NCBI GenBank assembly: GCA_002343185.1
Contig: DDRT01000013.1
Coordinates: 14,694-78,693 of the forward strand
Origin: Deltaproteobacteria bacterium UBA2409
GTDB lineage: Bacteria > Bdellovibrionota_C > UBA2361 > DDRT01
Length of the DNA: 64,000 bases
Direction: 5' to 3'
This document shows, piece after piece, positions 9,157 through 17,513 of this stretch; position 1 is the first letter of the stretch; every line of letters begins with the position of its first letter. Below the pieces are notes generated by a model. The model did not search any database, had not been told where the DNA came from, and saw nothing but the letters and a program-made list of their open reading frames with translations. Position numbers and translations under genes: made by a program.

Positions 9157-10356
9157 TTATTGATTGATACTATACTCAAAATAATCTTCCCAAACCTTTT
9201 TCTCATTCTGGTTAAACACCCAAACCCCAGGAAAATTGTTTATAACGTCTAGAACAGGATCGTGTTCTCCTACTACATAAAACAACAGATAAGCATTTGA
9301 AAATCGAGATGTATTTTCAATTAGTGTGATTAGTCCTTTTTGTTCTTTCAAGAAAGATGTGTCAGTTAGAACCCATATGAGTCCTGATCTATTTTTTGAA
9401 ATTAGTTCTCTTAATGTCTCAAAGGAATTACTTTCGCCTTGAGCTTTTTGTGATTGGATTGCACTAAGGGCTTCTTCTTTATCGGTAATTACTCTGGATG
9501 ATGATGAAGCTATAGTCAAAGAGAAATTTTCAGTTTTATTAATTAGCCCAAGAGCAAATCGTTGAAGTCCTCCAAAGCCAGAGTCAGCAAGGCTACCAGT
9601 AGCATCAAGAAAAATTAAGTTTTTCTTTGGACCAGGGATAGTTCTTATTGAGCCACCAGATCCAACAACTGGCTCAGTGCCTTTAGGTTTTGAAAGTGAC
9701 CTAATCTTTGAAAATACTGCTCTTGCTGCAGATGCCTGCTTGCCATCCAGTAGAGGATGCTCTAGCAGACAAACAGAATATATGGCTGGACTATTAGTTG
9801 TTAAAATGCCAGAGCTAAAAATACGGGTGGTGATAATATATTCTCCGGATCTCAAAACTGAGTAAGGAAGGGTTCCTTGTGGATATATGAATAATTTTTC
9901 AGGATTAAGATTCTGAGCAAATACAGAAGAGGAGTGAGGAGATTCAATCCAAAGATTCCCCTTTAAGGAGGTCAGATCTACTGGCTCATCAAGCTCGTGA
10001 AGTGATTTCTCATCAGAAGTGACAATCACTGAACTTTGAAAAAGTGGCTCACATTCTCTTGGAATAGCGCCAAGATTTCTAACATCTCTTGCAGCTAAAC
10101 TTGCATGTTCCGTATTGCTTGTAATCCATAAGTGAGGTTTTAGTTCGCCAGAGGGTAATTTTTTGAGTGATTCTTCAGGGTTCAGTATTATTACTTCCGG
10201 GCTAGAGTCAGAGCCGTCAGCAAGGGGGAATGAAAGCGCTTCAAGAGAAAGCCAGTCCTTTAACTCTTTTGGTGCAATAATCTGTACATTGGTCTTAGCC
10301 CTTGGTGCTTCAGGCTTAGAACAGGCTAATAAAAATATGGCAAATAAAAATCTCAC
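9157..10356 (-). CDS. Lipoprotein with solute-binding-like and VWA-like regions
   Basis: The 399-residue product starts MRFLFAIFLLACSKPEAP, a short lipoprotein signal with lipobox LLAC, so it is probably membrane-anchored. The N-terminal half (WITSNTEHASLAARDVRN, LWIESPHSSSVFAQ, and Cys-Glu-Pro-Leu-Phe) recalls periplasmic solute-binding proteins. The C-terminal half contains NLIFLDATGSLADSG, which resembles a von Willebrand A metal-adhesion motif (DxTxS variant), followed by an alternating strand-helix pattern. The domain assignment is inference. The ATG overlaps the lpxD stop by 4 nt, so it is probably an envelope protein co-expressed with lipid A synthesis. Confidence 0.55.
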   Translation of the reverse strand: MRFLFAIFLLACSKPEAPRAKTNVQIIAPKELKDWLSLEALSFPLADGSDSSPEVIILNPEESLKKLPSGELKPHLWITSNTEHASLAARDVRNLGAIPRECEPLFQSSVIVTSDEKSLHELDEPVDLTSLKGNLWIESPHSSSVFAQNLNPEKLFIYPQGTLPYSVLRSGEYIITTRIFSSGILTTNSPAIYSVCLLEHPLLDGKQASAARAVFSKIRSLSKPKGTEPVVGSGGSIRTIPGPKKNLIFLDATGSLADSGFGGLQRFALGLINKTENFSLTIASSSSRVITDKEEALSAIQSQKAQGESNSFETLRELISKNRSGLIWVLTDTSFLKEQKGLITLIENTSRFSNAYLLFYVVGEHDPVLDVINNFPGVWVFNQNEKKVWEDYFEYSINQ

Positions 10357-11321
10357 TTCGCTAATTTTCTAATGGTAACTTGAAGTCTCTTCCAAGTGGT
10401 AGCCTTTATTGCGGGGAATCCACAATAATCACCCTTTTCGTCAATTTTGGTGATTACAGCGCTACTAGCAGCTATCCTAGTCTCACTTGGAAGTGTAATG
10501 TGATCTGCAACACCAACCTGGCCGCCAAGTACGACTTTATCTCCAAGAGTTGAACTGCCACCTATCCCGGACTGACCACAAAGAATCGCATGAGAACCAA
10601 TTTTTACGTTGTGTCCGATCTGAACGAGATTATCGATCTTAGTTCCAAAACCTATTTTCGTTTCCCCTATAGTCCCTCGGTCTAAACATGTGTTTGCCCC
10701 GATATCCACTCTTTCTTCAAGTACAACATTGCCAACCTGTGGAACGGGTACTAATCCAACGGATGGATCTAGTACATATCCGAATCCATCTGCACCTAAT
10801 ACTGAACCTGGTTGGATTGTGCACAAATCTTTGATTTTTGTACCCTCGCGGATCGTAACTTGAGAGTGAACCGTTACACCTTTTCCAATCTCGCAATCTG
10901 GATATATAACTACATGTGGGTGAATAATGGTGTCATCACCTACTTTGCAATTATCCTGAATAACGGAATAAGCACCGATCGATACGTTTTTCCCAAGACT
11001 TACGGAATCAGAAACTACTGCCGTTGGATGAATTCCTGGGTTAGGCCTAAATGGCGGTCTAAAAAGTGGAACTATCTTTGAGAAAGCCAGTAAAGGGTCT
11101 TTAGTTACTAAAAATGATACACTCGAATCAATAGGAAGCTCTATTCCTTCAGACACTAAAAGCGCGCCAATTTTCGGGATGGGGGTCGGGAGAGACTTAG
11201 ATCTCAAAAATCCTAACCCGTTAGTTTTAGGATCATCCAAAGAGCAGAGATCAGAAAGCTCATTATTTGGGCCGACTAGAGTCAGAGAAAACTGTTCTGC
11301 AAGGCTCTTTGCTGATGTCAT
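10353..11321 (-). CDS. lpxD: UDP-3-O-acylglucosamine N-acyltransferase
   Basis: The enzyme adds the N-linked acyl chain in the third step of lipid A synthesis. An N-terminal UDP-binding domain of ~100 residues precedes a left-handed beta-helix of hexapeptide repeats (IHPTAVVSDSVSLGKNVSIGA onward). The signature QIGHNVKIGSHAILCGQSGIGGS holds the catalytic histidine region. GSVLGADGFGYV is also diagnostic. At 322 residues it is slightly shorter than E. coli LpxD because the C-terminal helix is short. The ATG is at 11321 and is divergent from terC. Confidence 0.95.
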   Translation of the reverse strand: MTSAKSLAEQFSLTLVGPNNELSDLCSLDDPKTNGLGFLRSKSLPTPIPKIGALLVSEGIELPIDSSVSFLVTKDPLLAFSKIVPLFRPPFRPNPGIHPTAVVSDSVSLGKNVSIGAYSVIQDNCKVGDDTIIHPHVVIYPDCEIGKGVTVHSQVTIREGTKIKDLCTIQPGSVLGADGFGYVLDPSVGLVPVPQVGNVVLEERVDIGANTCLDRGTIGETKIGFGTKIDNLVQIGHNVKIGSHAILCGQSGIGGSSTLGDKVVLGGQVGVADHITLPSETRIAASSAVITKIDEKGDYCGFPAIKATTWKRLQVTIRKLAK

Positions 11322-11405
11322 TATGCTTAAAGACTGACCTGAAATGTGAAAGCAGTCAACTTCCCCCCTAGCTAAGGGCTACAGAATTCGCTCAAAATAG
11401 ACAAT

Positions 11406-12098
11406 ATGGAGCAACTTTTTACCTCTGAGATGATTTATGCACTACTGGCACTAACAGCGATTGAAATTGTGCTAGGGATAGATAATGTAATCTTTATCGC
11501 TATTCTTTGTTCAAGGTTACCAAAACATCTTCAGGATAAGGCAAGGGTAATTGGACTAACTCTCGCTATGTTCACTAGGATTATACTACTTTTTTGTATT
11601 GCCTGGATAATGAAACTAACTGAGCCAGTCCTATTCGGATTGTCTGGGAGAGATCTGATTCTTTTAGGTGGAGGACTATTTTTAATTTGGAAATCAGTAC
11701 ATGAGATCCATAATAAGATGGAAGCTATATCCAGCACTGCCACTCCGGTAGTTGCTGGATTTGGGAGTGTGATATTTCAGATATTGCTGATCGATATCGT
11801 CTTTTCACTCGATTCGGTAATAACCGCAGTTGGAATGGTGAACCATATGCCGACTATGATCTCAGCTATTGTGATCTCAATGGTAGTTATGGTTATTTTT
11901 TCAGGTTCGATAGCAAAATTCATCGATAAACATCCAACATTTAAAATATTAGCTTTGTCTTTCTTGATACTAATTGGAGTGCTTTTAGTTGCAGAATCAT
12001 TCGGTAAACATTTCGACCGGGGATATATCTACTTTGCAATGGCGTTTTCAATCTGTGTTGAACTAGTAAATATGAAGATTAGACCAAAAAGTAATTGA
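11406..12098 (+). CDS. TerC-family integral membrane protein
   Basis: The 230-residue protein has about seven hydrophobic segments. The two internally related TerC signatures are present: EIVLGIDNVIFIAIL near the N-terminus and VDIVFSLDSVITAVGM near the middle, with the conserved membrane aspartates. TerC/YgaP-type proteins are linked to tellurium resistance and manganese or other metal export. The specific ion cannot be read from sequence. Transcribed divergently from lpxD, with no clear Shine-Dalgarno before the ATG. Confidence 0.88.
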   Translation: MEQLFTSEMIYALLALTAIEIVLGIDNVIFIAILCSRLPKHLQDKARVIGLTLAMFTRIILLFCIAWIMKLTEPVLFGLSGRDLILLGGGLFLIWKSVHEIHNKMEAISSTATPVVAGFGSVIFQILLIDIVFSLDSVITAVGMVNHMPTMISAIVISMVVMVIFSGSIAKFIDKHPTFKILALSFLILIGVLLVAESFGKHFDRGYIYFAMAFSICVELVNMKIRPKSN

Positions 12099-12158
12099 AG
12101 CACTGATCGGTAAATTTTTTAATGCGCCCCTGTTTTGTTTTTAAGTGGGTATTGATGG

Positions 12159-12233
12159 TAATGATGAGCGAAAGGCGCCGAGAACCTACTTGAGTTTAAC
12201 CTCTTTTAGAACCGACGCCTTTCATCATTCCTC
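12159..12233. repeat. Imperfect inverted repeat at the 3' end of a small gene
   Basis: The left arm AATGATGAGCGAAAGGCG and right arm CGCCTTTCATCATT pair with a 2-nt bulge and leave a ~40 nt loop. On the minus strand it follows the stop of the 99-residue gene by one or two bases, so it could be its terminator or the edge of a cassette. The segment TGAGCGAAAGGC (12165-12176) recurs inverted at 12547-12558 on the other side of that gene. Confidence 0.75.
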
Positions 12234-12531
12234 AGTTAAGAGCTCCCCAAGCGATAGCAGTTGCAACCATAATTCCACCGCCGATCGCCATGATCAGAAG
12301 CGGATTCGGTGCAACGAAGGCGTAGCCAAAAATGGCGCAGCCAACGAAGAACCCGATCGCAAGGAGCTTGCTCAGAGGGCTCCACTGAGAAAAGCCGAAG
12401 TCGAACATGTCTCGGATGGACAACTTCGGCAAACTAATCGATCGCTTTACAGCGACTGCACCGGACGTCACGGTGCTACCGTCGGAGATAGGCGCTTCCG
12501 CCTTCTTTTTCCCCAAACGTAAGGGCATCAT
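12232..12531 (-). CDS. Small membrane protein, GC-rich cassette
   Basis: The 99-residue protein is not recognised. Residues ~1-48 are soluble with basic residues (MMPLRLGKKKAEAP). Two hydrophobic segments follow: LLAIGFFVGCAIFGYAF and LLIMAIGGGIMVATAIAW. A strong Shine-Dalgarno (AAAGGAGG) precedes the tandem ATGATG, supporting a real gene. The DNA is visibly richer in G and C than its neighbours and uses different codons, a sign of transfer. It is flanked by inverted copies of TGAGCGAAAGGC. It follows the proline-rich gene on the same strand. Confidence 0.7.
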   Translation of the reverse strand: MMPLRLGKKKAEAPISDGSTVTSGAVAVKRSISLPKLSIRDMFDFGFSQWSPLSKLLAIGFFVGCAIFGYAFVAPNPLLIMAIGGGIMVATAIAWGALN

Positions 12532-12546
12532 ACCCCTCCTTTGTGA

Positions 12547-12558
12547 GCCTTTCGCTCA
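12547..12558. repeat. Flanking inverted copy of TGAGCGAAAGGC
   Basis: GCCTTTCGCTCA on the plus strand is the exact reverse complement of 12165-12176. On the minus strand it extends to a small hairpin (TGAGC, loop GAAAG, GCTCA) just upstream of the Shine-Dalgarno of the 99-residue gene. It could be a cassette end or a cis-regulatory hairpin. Confidence 0.7.
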
Positions 12559-12573
12559 ACGGGGTGAGATTAC

Positions 12574-12777
12574 CTATATTTTAAATCTTAATAAACCTTT
12601 TGGAGGAAGCTTTAATTGATCCAGAGGGCAGGTGCGATGTGGGGGAGGTGGCTCATCTGTTGGCTCATCTCTTCTAATTGGCTGTCTTTCTGGGGCAGGA
12701 GTACCGGGATTAACTTGTGGTTCTTTTGGCAAGGGTTCTATTTTAGGTTCTATAACTGGAGCATCTGGCATAATCAT
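12574..12777 (-). CDS. Proline-rich small protein
   Basis: The 67-residue product is rich in proline, glutamate and arginine in its first 50 residues (PKIEPLPKEPQVNPGTPAPE), with PPPPH and a short basic tail. No fold is recognised and it may be disordered. The ATG overlaps the stop of the 712-residue gene (ATGA), and AAAAGGAAA serves as ribosome-binding site, so translation is coupled. An adaptor or regulatory partner of the large protein is possible but speculative. Confidence 0.55.
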   Translation of the reverse strand: MIMPDAPVIEPKIEPLPKEPQVNPGTPAPERQPIRRDEPTDEPPPPHRTCPLDQLKLPPKGLLRFKI

Positions 12778-14912
12778 TTTCCTTTTAATATGTCTCGATG
12801 AAAAAACCTAGGACTTTCATTCCCACCATAATATCTACCAACTACTTCTTCTGTCCAAATCTTAACTACTTCTTCAGATGGCTCATCACCGTCATTAAAG
12901 TCAGATAGATCGAAGTCTCCGTTTGGAGTTTGAAGAATCATAGTTTTTGTATCTAAGAAAAAGGAATCTGGTGATATCACTCCTGGGCTAAATGTAGGCC
13001 CAATTGCTAAGATCGGATGATCATTACTTGATTGTCGATGCCACATATATGCTTCATTAAGCATTAATTGATTTGCAGGATCGTACCAGCTGTCATAAGA
13101 TTGGGCGGGCAAACTCTCTCCTCCAACCAGAATACCTTGACAATAATGAGAGAATCCAATTTCAAAAAGCTCCAGAAGTCTTAGAGCAGAATCCGAGGCT
13201 CGATATACTGCTCTATGAAGGTTCTCGAGATCATATAGACTGACATTGCTTTTTCTTTCACCCAAATACCGAGAGAATTCGTAGTAGTAGTGAATATGAC
13301 CTCCTGCGTCAGGTGCACCGGCGAATAGGCCCCTTTGCCATTCCATAAAGGGTCTTGAATAGGGCGGGAAGGCTTTTGCAAATGAACCATCAATTGTTGA
13401 TATCGAGAGAAGATTAGCTGCTGGAATCTTACCCCTACAAAGCTCCTCATAGCCTAGCCCTACTGAACAAATATTTCCTTTAAATTTTGAAAAACCTCGG
13501 TAATCCTGATTGTCAATGAAATAAAAGTCGTCAAACGGGATCTCACTGCTTGGTACTAATAGGCATCCATCTTTTGAGCCACCCCGAAAGTGCTCATTAA
13601 AAATGACTAGAGAACATGGTATTTTAATCTTTTTTTTACAAAAGGTGAGATTAAGTGTGATTATTGGGCTTTCTATCACTATTGCTGAGCGGAGAAATGT
13701 GAAAGTTGTCTCCTTAAGTTGCTCTATTATCCCACCGAATTCGTCTAGTACAGATTGGGCAAAATCACTTCGTATCCCTGGAGGTGCTTGTAGATCGTCT
13801 CTATCTAAAAATCTAAACGGGTCTATTCCTTTAAATCTAATACCAGGGCCAGGTCTTACTGAGTGAGATGAAGCATTAGCCCTAAAGACTTTAGCTCCTA
13901 AGGCCTCTGCTGCTCTTATAAGAAGGGGTGATTCTCCAAAAAAAGTTGGAATGGATTTAGAGCAGATCAGATATCCGCTAAAACCTAAAACGTACTGAGC
14001 GAGTCTGTACCTTAAAGATAAACACTCTGTTCTCATTTTTGCCTGATCTAATTGGCGAGTTGATGGAGGTTCATCGGGTCTGGCAGAGGTATTTACGAAA
14101 TATAATAGATCATGGTCTTTAGAGAGCCCTCTTGTTCTAGAATGCTCCAAGACTGCTTGATAGCAGACCTCGTCGAATAATTTAGTCAATAATGGACTAC
14201 AGTCTCTGATTTTTTTTATCTCTTCTGCTTTATCGAAAGTTAATAATAGAAAATTTCTGACTATCCCAGGTTTAGTTACACGCTTTATGGCATCTTTGAT
14301 GAACTGTGGGGAGTCAGTTAGGATCTCCTGCTCCTCAGTACATACTGATATTAAACTATCTCTAATCTTGGTAACTAAACTCTGGGGGAATTTTTCTTGG
14401 TTATTAAGATCATAGTGTTGAATTTCTTCAACAAGTTCTTCGTAATCTTTTATTTCTGCCAAAAGATTTAAATTTATTGCCTCTAGTGCAGTGAGTGGAT
14501 CTGATAGAAAGAGATCTCCTAAATCGTAGTAGATCTCTTTACCCCCTCTAAGCACCATTTCACCTAATGAATTTCCCGCAGGGGGCTCAAGAAGAGCTAA
14601 TGAATCAGTTTCTGTTAGGTCTTGAAGGTCTTTTATGAATTGTTTTACCCATGTAGAGGTAATGCCATCCTTAATTACTTTAGATAATAGCTTAGAATAT
14701 TTCTCAAGCTTGCATGCCTCAAGGGATTCAACTGATAGAAGAAACTCCTCGATCTCTCCAAAAGTACATTCCTTGCTTAAATGTACTAAGATAGTGACTA
14801 CTAGATTAACAAATTTTGGAAATTGCCTAGAAACAACAGCTTGTTCTAGTCTAGGTTCTATTAGGGAGGGAAGATCCTGATCAATTCTTTCAAAAGCCTC
14901 CCAAGCAGTCAT
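12774..14912 (-). CDS. Large protein of unknown function (712 residues)
   Basis: I do not recognise this protein. No signal peptide or membrane segment is evident. The first ~270 residues look alpha-helical (WVKQFIKDLQDLTETDSL, IKDYEELVEEIQHYDLN). The second half looks mixed, with aromatic-rich segments (DDFYFIDNQDYRGFSKF, GGHIHYYYEFSRYLGE, WYDPANQLMLNEAYMWH). The C-terminus is acidic (FDLSDFNDGDEPSEE). The ATG at 14912 has TAATAA 6 nt upstream and no Shine-Dalgarno, suggesting a very short leader. It begins 41 nt after the HelD-like stop and is coupled to the proline-rich gene. Confidence 0.8.
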   Translation of the reverse strand: MTAWEAFERIDQDLPSLIEPRLEQAVVSRQFPKFVNLVVTILVHLSKECTFGEIEEFLLSVESLEACKLEKYSKLLSKVIKDGITSTWVKQFIKDLQDLTETDSLALLEPPAGNSLGEMVLRGGKEIYYDLGDLFLSDPLTALEAINLNLLAEIKDYEELVEEIQHYDLNNQEKFPQSLVTKIRDSLISVCTEEQEILTDSPQFIKDAIKRVTKPGIVRNFLLLTFDKAEEIKKIRDCSPLLTKLFDEVCYQAVLEHSRTRGLSKDHDLLYFVNTSARPDEPPSTRQLDQAKMRTECLSLRYRLAQYVLGFSGYLICSKSIPTFFGESPLLIRAAEALGAKVFRANASSHSVRPGPGIRFKGIDPFRFLDRDDLQAPPGIRSDFAQSVLDEFGGIIEQLKETTFTFLRSAIVIESPIITLNLTFCKKKIKIPCSLVIFNEHFRGGSKDGCLLVPSSEIPFDDFYFIDNQDYRGFSKFKGNICSVGLGYEELCRGKIPAANLLSISTIDGSFAKAFPPYSRPFMEWQRGLFAGAPDAGGHIHYYYEFSRYLGERKSNVSLYDLENLHRAVYRASDSALRLLELFEIGFSHYCQGILVGGESLPAQSYDSWYDPANQLMLNEAYMWHRQSSNDHPILAIGPTFSPGVISPDSFFLDTKTMILQTPNGDFDLSDFNDGDEPSEEVVKIWTEEVVGRYYGGNESPRFFHRDILKGK

Positions 14913-14953
14913 GCCAAATTATTACCATGGCCAGTATTCTTAATAAAATGTTT

Positions 14954-16702
14954 CTATTCAACCTTATCAAACGCAATACTAGGTATTTCCTTTTCAGGTG
15001 GTGGCTCAACAATGTTGTATCTAACTAGCTCAGGAATTGGGGGAGGAAGGTGTTTTGAAACTTTACTGTACGTTACTAGTGCAAGATTTTCTTCTGCCCT
15101 TGTAACAGCAACATAAAGAGGATTTTTCTCCTGATATTTTGGATTCCAAACAAGCACTGATCTCCACTCAAGCCCTTTTGCAAGCTCAACATTTGTAACA
15201 AGTATCCCTGCTTCAAATGAGAAATCTTCTCTTGTTCCAAGCCTTACAGAATAATCAAAACTTGGAGTAAGAAATTTATATATAGTTCTTGCCTCTTCCG
15301 GTGTATTACAGATTACAGCAGTAACTTCTGTAGGAAACTTCTCAAGTGCAAGCTTTAACCAGTCAATTAGACTACTAACTGCAAGCTCTTCATTTGGAGC
15401 ATGAAACCATATCGGTCTTCTTCCTCTTTTTGAAGATGGAGGTGCTGACTCATTTCTTATTCTAGAAGCAAAGTTCATTATTTCTTGAGTTGATCTATGG
15501 GCCACCTCAAGTTTAATTAAAGATGTAGAAAGCTTCTCGGTAATTACCCTCCACCCTGGGAATTCACCTAACGAAAGTGCCTGATCAATGTCTCCAACGA
15601 CTGTAACCTGCTCATTTTTTTCAGGTAGTGAAAGCACAACCTGTAGCTCTGGTAATGAAAAATCCTGAACCTCATCGACCACAACATGAGAAAATTTCTT
15701 CGAGTAAGCTCCTGTTAGCTGTTTAAATCTCAGAAGATATGTAAGATCTAGGGAGTCTTTAATCTCACTTGGTTCAGAAGGACTAACTTCAAAAGCTTCA
15801 TAGTATTTTGCACTTTGCTTTTCTACCTGAGCTGAAAGGGTTGGCTTTGGAAGGAGCTGACCTGTTTCTTCAGAGAGAAACTGATCCCAGGTTTTTACTA
15901 CTACTCCTTTTAATCCGAAACTTTCAAGGCTATGAACAATATAAGACTTAAGACTTGGGCTTTTTAAGATTATAAGTGTTTTTTCTGGTAAGAAACTTTT
16001 CTCCTTGATCATCCAGGATAGTCTATAAACGGCTACAGTTGTTTTCCCGGATCCCGCTATGCCTTGAATTAATACACTAGAGTCTGAATCGGTAGTGATA
16101 CTGGAGAACTGCTCTTTAGTAATTAGCTGAGCGATATCGGGGAGCCCAACAGACGATCTAGATCTCAAAGTACCACTTATCCAACCATCGTTAGTTTTAA
16201 TATATGACTCAGTGCCTCTACTAACCTGTTTTAAAACCCCATGTTCAATTGAGACTAATATTCTTTTTTTGATTATCCCTTCTCTTTCCTTTCCTTGAAC
16301 CTCCTCTGCATAGTGATCACCTTCCTTGTATTCATAGTAGAGTTTTGCAATCGGTGAGTGTTTCCAATCTATAATTCTGCATTGAGCATTAGCGATTCTA
16401 CCAATTTTATACTCAAATTCTTTACCATTCTCTTCAACCACTATCCGGGCAAAGTATGGGGATTTTTTAAGTCTTTCTAAGTTTTCGAACTCTTCGTCAT
16501 ATCTGGTTAAAAGAGCATGTGATACGGCCTCATCGCTTGCCATAAGCTGCTTGTCTTCGTCTCTGGTTGCTTCGACTATCTGCCCTGTGAGGCTTCTTGC
16601 GCGCACCTCTTCATTTCGTAGCCTTGTTGCAGCTCCGGCTTTCTGGGATTCGATCGATGTTAGTACTTCACTGAGGATCTTCTCCTCTTCGTCAAAAAGC
16701 AT
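14954..16702 (-). CDS. HelD-like superfamily 1 helicase
   Basis: The N-terminal part has the HelD-type segment SPYFARIVVEENGK...YKIGRI...IIDWKHSPIAKLYYEY. Walker A is QGIAGSGKTTVAVYRL, Walker B VVVDEVQDFSLPE, and motif III VTVVGDIDQAL. The final motifs are LAKGLEWRSVLVW and YVAVTRAEENLAL. HelD-type ATPases release and recycle stalled RNA polymerase; related UvrD-like helicases unwind DNA. At about 582 residues it is shorter than typical HelD (~700). The chosen ATG (MLFDEEEK) has TATACT 10 nt upstream. A TTG at 16738 would add 12 residues with no family support. Confidence 0.82.
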   Translation of the reverse strand: MLFDEEEKILSEVLTSIESQKAGAATRLRNEEVRARSLTGQIVEATRDEDKQLMASDEAVSHALLTRYDEEFENLERLKKSPYFARIVVEENGKEFEYKIGRIANAQCRIIDWKHSPIAKLYYEYKEGDHYAEEVQGKEREGIIKKRILVSIEHGVLKQVSRGTESYIKTNDGWISGTLRSRSSVGLPDIAQLITKEQFSSITTDSDSSVLIQGIAGSGKTTVAVYRLSWMIKEKSFLPEKTLIILKSPSLKSYIVHSLESFGLKGVVVKTWDQFLSEETGQLLPKPTLSAQVEKQSAKYYEAFEVSPSEPSEIKDSLDLTYLLRFKQLTGAYSKKFSHVVVDEVQDFSLPELQVVLSLPEKNEQVTVVGDIDQALSLGEFPGWRVITEKLSTSLIKLEVAHRSTQEIMNFASRIRNESAPPSSKRGRRPIWFHAPNEELAVSSLIDWLKLALEKFPTEVTAVICNTPEEARTIYKFLTPSFDYSVRLGTREDFSFEAGILVTNVELAKGLEWRSVLVWNPKYQEKNPLYVAVTRAEENLALVTYSKVSKHLPPPIPELVRYNIVEPPPEKEIPSIAFDKVE

Positions 16703-16756
16703 AAAAGAAGAGAGTATAGGGAATAAATAGCTACACAACTAGTCTAGTTCCTAAAT

Positions 16757-16840
16757 ACCCCTCAGGGGTCGATTTGCGGAGCAAATTGGGGGTGAGAACA
16801 CTAACCGTTCAAAGATAAGCTCAAAGCCGATCAGGCTTTG
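16757..16840. repeat. Three tight hairpins in a divergent gap
   Basis: Between the HelD-like gene and nuoC, ACCCCT/AGGGGT (16757-16769), ATTTGC-gga-GCAAAT (16772-16786) and CAAAGCC-gatca-GGCTTTG (16822-16840) follow each other. The gap is divergent, so simple termination is not an obvious explanation. Confidence 0.8.
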
Positions 16841-16862
16841 GCGACTAGAACAGCCAATTCAT

Positions 16863-16891
16863 TGTTTGATATCCACTAATGTTTTTACAAT
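16863..16891 (+). promoter_or_regulatory. Candidate sigma-70 promoter of the nuo operon
   Basis: TTGTTT (16863-16868) and TACAAT (16886-16891) are separated by 17 nt. The predicted start is near 16898, giving a leader of about 45 nt before the nuoC ATG. Confidence 0.5.
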
Positions 16892-16943
16892 TTTTTGATA
16901 GGTTGAACGGTTACGGGAATTGCACCTTTATTCAAACCCTCGT

Positions 16944-17513
16944 ATGCTTTTTATCGCTGTGATTCATGAACGATTAGTAGAGAAATTTCCATCCCATATA
17001 ATTAAAACTGAGAGATCTCTTGGCGATTCAGTTGTATGGATTCCAAAAGATGGAGCCAAAGGATTTTTTAGTACTCTTAAAGCTGACTCGGAACTCTCAT
17101 TTGATTTTCTTGTAAGTCTTACGGCTGTAGATTGGCTTGATAGTCGTGAAACCAGATTTGAACTTGTTTATCATCTAATGAGCCATAAAACTAAGCAGAG
17201 GCTGAGAGTTAAAATCGATATTCCTGAGATCAAACCCGAAGCAGAATCAGTTACTAGTCTCTGGAGCAGTGCCAATTTCCTGGAACGAGAAGTTTTTGAT
17301 ATGTATGGGATAAAGTTCGAGGGTCATCCAGATCTAAGAAGAATTCTTTTGTACGATGAGTTTGAAGGACACCCACTCAGAAAAGATTTTCCAGTTCAAG
17401 GAAAACAGCCAAGAATTCAGATGCTTCACCCAGAGGTCAGAAACACAGCAGTCGATATGAGAAGAGCTAGTCTTGTTAGCATCAACCCAAGGAGGGCTTC
17501 AAATGGAGGCTAA
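16944..17513 (+). CDS. nuoC: NADH-quinone oxidoreductase subunit C (30 kDa subunit)
   Basis: This is a peripheral-arm subunit of complex I. The family signature is clear: SANFLEREVFDMYGIKFEGHPDLRRIL followed by EGHPLRKDFP. The ATG at 16944 gives 189 residues, typical length. The frame extends to a TTG at 16920 with no better ribosome site. The gene heads a nuoCDEFG run. nuoA and nuoB are not upstream; a helicase gene and hairpins are found instead. The stop overlaps the nuoD start by 11 nt. Confidence 0.93.
   Translation: MLFIAVIHERLVEKFPSHIIKTERSLGDSVVWIPKDGAKGFFSTLKADSELSFDFLVSLTAVDWLDSRETRFELVYHLMSHKTKQRLRVKIDIPEIKPEAESVTSLWSSANFLEREVFDMYGIKFEGHPDLRRILLYDEFEGHPLRKDFPVQGKQPRIQMLHPEVRNTAVDMRRASLVSINPRRASNGG

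Noticed and set aside
12159..12233. Integron attC-like site at the cassette end
   Set aside because: A GTTAAAC occurs, but it sits in the loop, not at the stem ends, and no matching complementary core site is placed opposite it. No integrase in the window.
12145..12522. 125-codon plus-strand open frame opposite the small membrane protein gene
   Set aside because: It lies antisense to the 99-residue gene, which has a strong Shine-Dalgarno and membrane segments. The plus-strand product is low in hydrophobics and has no ribosome site.
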